The notes under the pieces are model-generated. The model saw only the letters and a list, made by a program, of their open reading frames with translations. It made no database searches and had not been told where the DNA came from. This document shows, one piece after another, positions 24,210 through 25,875 of a stretch of 25,875 nt of DNA. The DNA is from JBBQSU01 sp038234815 (GTDB taxonomy: Bacteria; Planctomycetota; Phycisphaerae; Tepidisphaerales; Tepidisphaeraceae), in contig JBBQSU010000040.1 of the NCBI GenBank assembly GCA_038234815.1, positions 1 to 25,875 of the forward strand, written 5' to 3'. The position numbers and the translations under genes were made by a program. Each line of letters starts with the position of its first letter. The stretch's first letter is position 1.

Positions 24210-25355
24210 ATGCAAACTGCTCAAGAAAGCCCGCTCGCGCGCATTCATCAGCAGAGGGAAGCCGAGCTGCAGGACTACGCCGGACTGGAGATCGTCAGTA
24301 CCTTTGGCGAACCGCAGGCCGAATATGCTGCAGTGCATAAGTCCGCGGGGCTGTTGGATGCGCATCACCGGGCGGTGATCGAACTGACCGGAAAGGATCG
24401 GCTGACGTTTCTCAATCAGCTCGTCACCAACCAGATTTGCCACAAACAGACCAAAGCTCCGCTGGCCGCGGGTCAAGGGGTCTATGCGTTCCTGCTCAAT
24501 GCCAAATCCGGCAGGATCGAATTTGACCTGAATGTGATCGAACGCGGGGATCGAACACTGATCGAAACCGACCGCAGGCTGGTGCCGGAACTGATTGCGC
24601 GCCTGGAGAAGTATCACTTTTCGGAGCAAGTGGCCTTCGCCGATGTATCGGCCGACTTGCATGAACTGGTCATTCACGGCCCGGCCGCAGCGGAGATTTT
24701 GACGCAACTTTTGGGCGCGCCGATCGACGTGCCAACGGACATGGGATCGATGCAAGCCAGCCTCGGCGCGATCGATATTGTCATCTGGCGCGACGATTCC
24801 TGCGGAGTGCCGGGATATCACCTGATCGTGCCGAGAAGCGAGGCCGAGGGGGTATGGCAGATGCTGTTGGATCGGTTTGGGCAGTCGCAGGACTTGGGCA
24901 AACGGCTGCTCCGCCCGTTCGGATGGGCGGTGTACAACACGCTGCGGATAGAGGCGGGCCGGCCACTATTCGGGATCGACTTTGACAACACGGTTTTGCC
25001 GGCCGAAACAGGGCAATTGGGTCGGGCCGTCAGTTTTACCAAGGGCTGTTATCCGGGACAGGAGATCGTCGCACGGATGCAGGCCCGGCAGCAGTGGGCG
25101 AGGCAGATCGTGGGATTGCGCCTCGGCGGAGATGCCCTGCCGATCGCGGGCGCGCCGATCTACGACGATGCCAGCAACCAGGTGGGCGCGGTAACCAGCA
25201 GCACAATTTCGCCTATCTTGTCCAATGCTGCTTTGGCCCTGGCTATAGTCAAAAAGCCATTTTCGCAGTTGGGCATGGTGGTGAGTGTGGCTGCGGAGGG
25301 CGCGCTGCATCGCGCAACCGTGGCTGCGATGCCATTCGTTCCGGTCCAGCGTTAG
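24210..25355 (+). CDS. Folate-binding protein YgfZ/GcvT family
   Basis: 381 aa, in the GcvT/YgfZ fold. The signature FTKGCYPGQEIVARMQARQQ (about 276-295, C280 being the key cysteine) is the KGC-Y-x-GQE motif that distinguishes YgfZ/IBA57 proteins (iron-sulfur cluster repair, folate-binding) from glycine cleavage T-proteins. The N-terminal part has AAVHKSAGLLDAHHRAVIEL and GKDRLTFLNQLVTNQI; R246 in LRIEAGRP is typical. CGGAG six bases before the ATG supports the start. The exact role is by family. The N-terminus is longer than E. coli YgfZ and similar to aminomethyltransferase-like homologues. It lies 15 bases upstream of the PPK2 gene, possibly co-transcribed. Confidence 0.85.
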   Translation: MQTAQESPLARIHQQREAELQDYAGLEIVSTFGEPQAEYAAVHKSAGLLDAHHRAVIELTGKDRLTFLNQLVTNQICHKQTKAPLAAGQGVYAFLLNAKSGRIEFDLNVIERGDRTLIETDRRLVPELIARLEKYHFSEQVAFADVSADLHELVIHGPAAAEILTQLLGAPIDVPTDMGSMQASLGAIDIVIWRDDSCGVPGYHLIVPRSEAEGVWQMLLDRFGQSQDLGKRLLRPFGWAVYNTLRIEAGRPLFGIDFDNTVLPAETGQLGRAVSFTKGCYPGQEIVARMQARQQWARQIVGLRLGGDALPIAGAPIYDDASNQVGAVTSSTISPILSNAALALAIVKKPFSQLGMVVSVAAEGALHRATVAAMPFVPVQR

Positions 25356-25370
25356 CTAATGGAGATTATC

Positions 25371-25875
25371 ATGGTGACTTCGCCGTATCTGATTAAACCC
25401 GGCAGCAAAGTGAAGATGAAGAAGCTGAAGTCGAACGACACAGGTCACTTTAAGGACAAGGACGATGCCACGCACGCGGCGGAGAAAAACCTGACGCGAC
25501 TAAATGAATTGCAGGAGGTGCTGTATGCCCAGCGAAAGCACGCGGTACTGATCGTGTTGCAAGCCATGGACGCCGGAGGCAAGGACGGCGCGATTGCCCA
25601 CGTCTTTGGTGGGACCAATCCGCAGGGCTGCCAGGTGACGAGCTTTAAGGCACCGACGGCGTTGGAATTAGACCACGATTTTCTCTGGCGCATCCACTCC
25701 GCCGTCCCGGCCAAGGGGATGATCGGGATTTTCAACCGGTCGCACTATGAAAGCGTGCTGGTGGAACGCGTGAAGGGCCTCGTGCCAAAATCGGTATGGG
25801 CTAATCGCTTCGCTCACATCAATGCTTTTGAAAAAATGCTGGCCGAGGAAGGGACGACAATCCTGAAGTTTTACC
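25371..25875 (+). CDS. Polyphosphate kinase 2 (PPK2) family, 3' end outside window
   Basis: Partial, 168 codons visible. PPK2 enzymes phosphorylate nucleotides with polyphosphate. The Walker A-type loop is AMDAGGKDGAI (65-75), followed by GGTNPQGCQVTSFKAPTALE, LDHDFLWRIHSAVPAKG and IGIFNRSHYESVLVERV. This combination matches the PPK2 class that phosphorylates AMP and ADP (class III type), by family memory. GGAG six bases before the ATG at 25371 favours it over the ATG at 25359. It is 15 bases downstream of the YgfZ-like gene. The C-terminus is not in the window. Confidence 0.92.
   Translation, partial: MVTSPYLIKPGSKVKMKKLKSNDTGHFKDKDDATHAAEKNLTRLNELQEVLYAQRKHAVLIVLQAMDAGGKDGAIAHVFGGTNPQGCQVTSFKAPTALELDHDFLWRIHSAVPAKGMIGIFNRSHYESVLVERVKGLVPKSVWANRFAHINAFEKMLAEEGTTILKFY

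Overview
This window looks like chromosomal DNA of a high-GC, Gram-negative bacterium. A planctomycete, possibly of the Phycisphaerae type, is my best guess. The basis is the gene mix: an RNase E/G with long Arg/Pro/Glu-rich tail, an hpf-ptsN-ptsH-ptsI-rng block, secreted TPR proteins, a large AsmA-like protein, an MFS-HEAT fusion, and an abundance of REP-like palindromes and truncated genes. This is inference; the window holds no rRNA or other direct taxonomic marker. I see no tRNA, rRNA or CRISPR array.

Layout. 1-740: a GC-rich stretch with a 21-bp periodic degenerate tandem array and no convincing gene. 742-879 (-): a possible 45-residue membrane peptide. 1342-12000 (-): nine consecutive genes on one strand. 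In transcription order these are two related two-TM helical-repeat proteins (start/stop overlap), a three-TM protein, a secreted TPR protein, hpf, a PtsN-type EIIA, HPr, PTS enzyme I and RNase E/G. The PTS part has no EIIB or EIIC in view and looks like a regulatory phosphorelay next to ribosome hibernation and RNA decay. 12192-13118 (+): an aldo/keto reductase with a TATAAT box just ahead of its ATG. 13158-15521 (-): an MFS transporter fused to HEAT repeats. Divergent from it, 15667-19742 (+): a small lipoprotein and a 1146-residue AsmA-like protein, probably an envelope operon.

19743-22319 is an accessory, scarred region. It holds a truncated gene of which only a start, a Shine-Dalgarno and about 24 codons survive before a perfect 18-bp-stem palindrome. 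It also holds a second 21-bp tandem array and a 16-base palindrome. The most interesting locus is a DNA methyltransferase gene split into an N-terminal piece (with the DPPF catalytic motif) and a C-terminal piece, with a lower-GC gene for an EVE-like plus PD-(D/E)XK-like nuclease lying exactly between them. A second, inverted copy of the palindrome lies just upstream of the methylase remnant.

22320-25875 (+) returns to housekeeping genes: aspS, a YgfZ/GcvT-like folate-binding protein and a PPK2-type polyphosphate kinase that runs off the end of the window.
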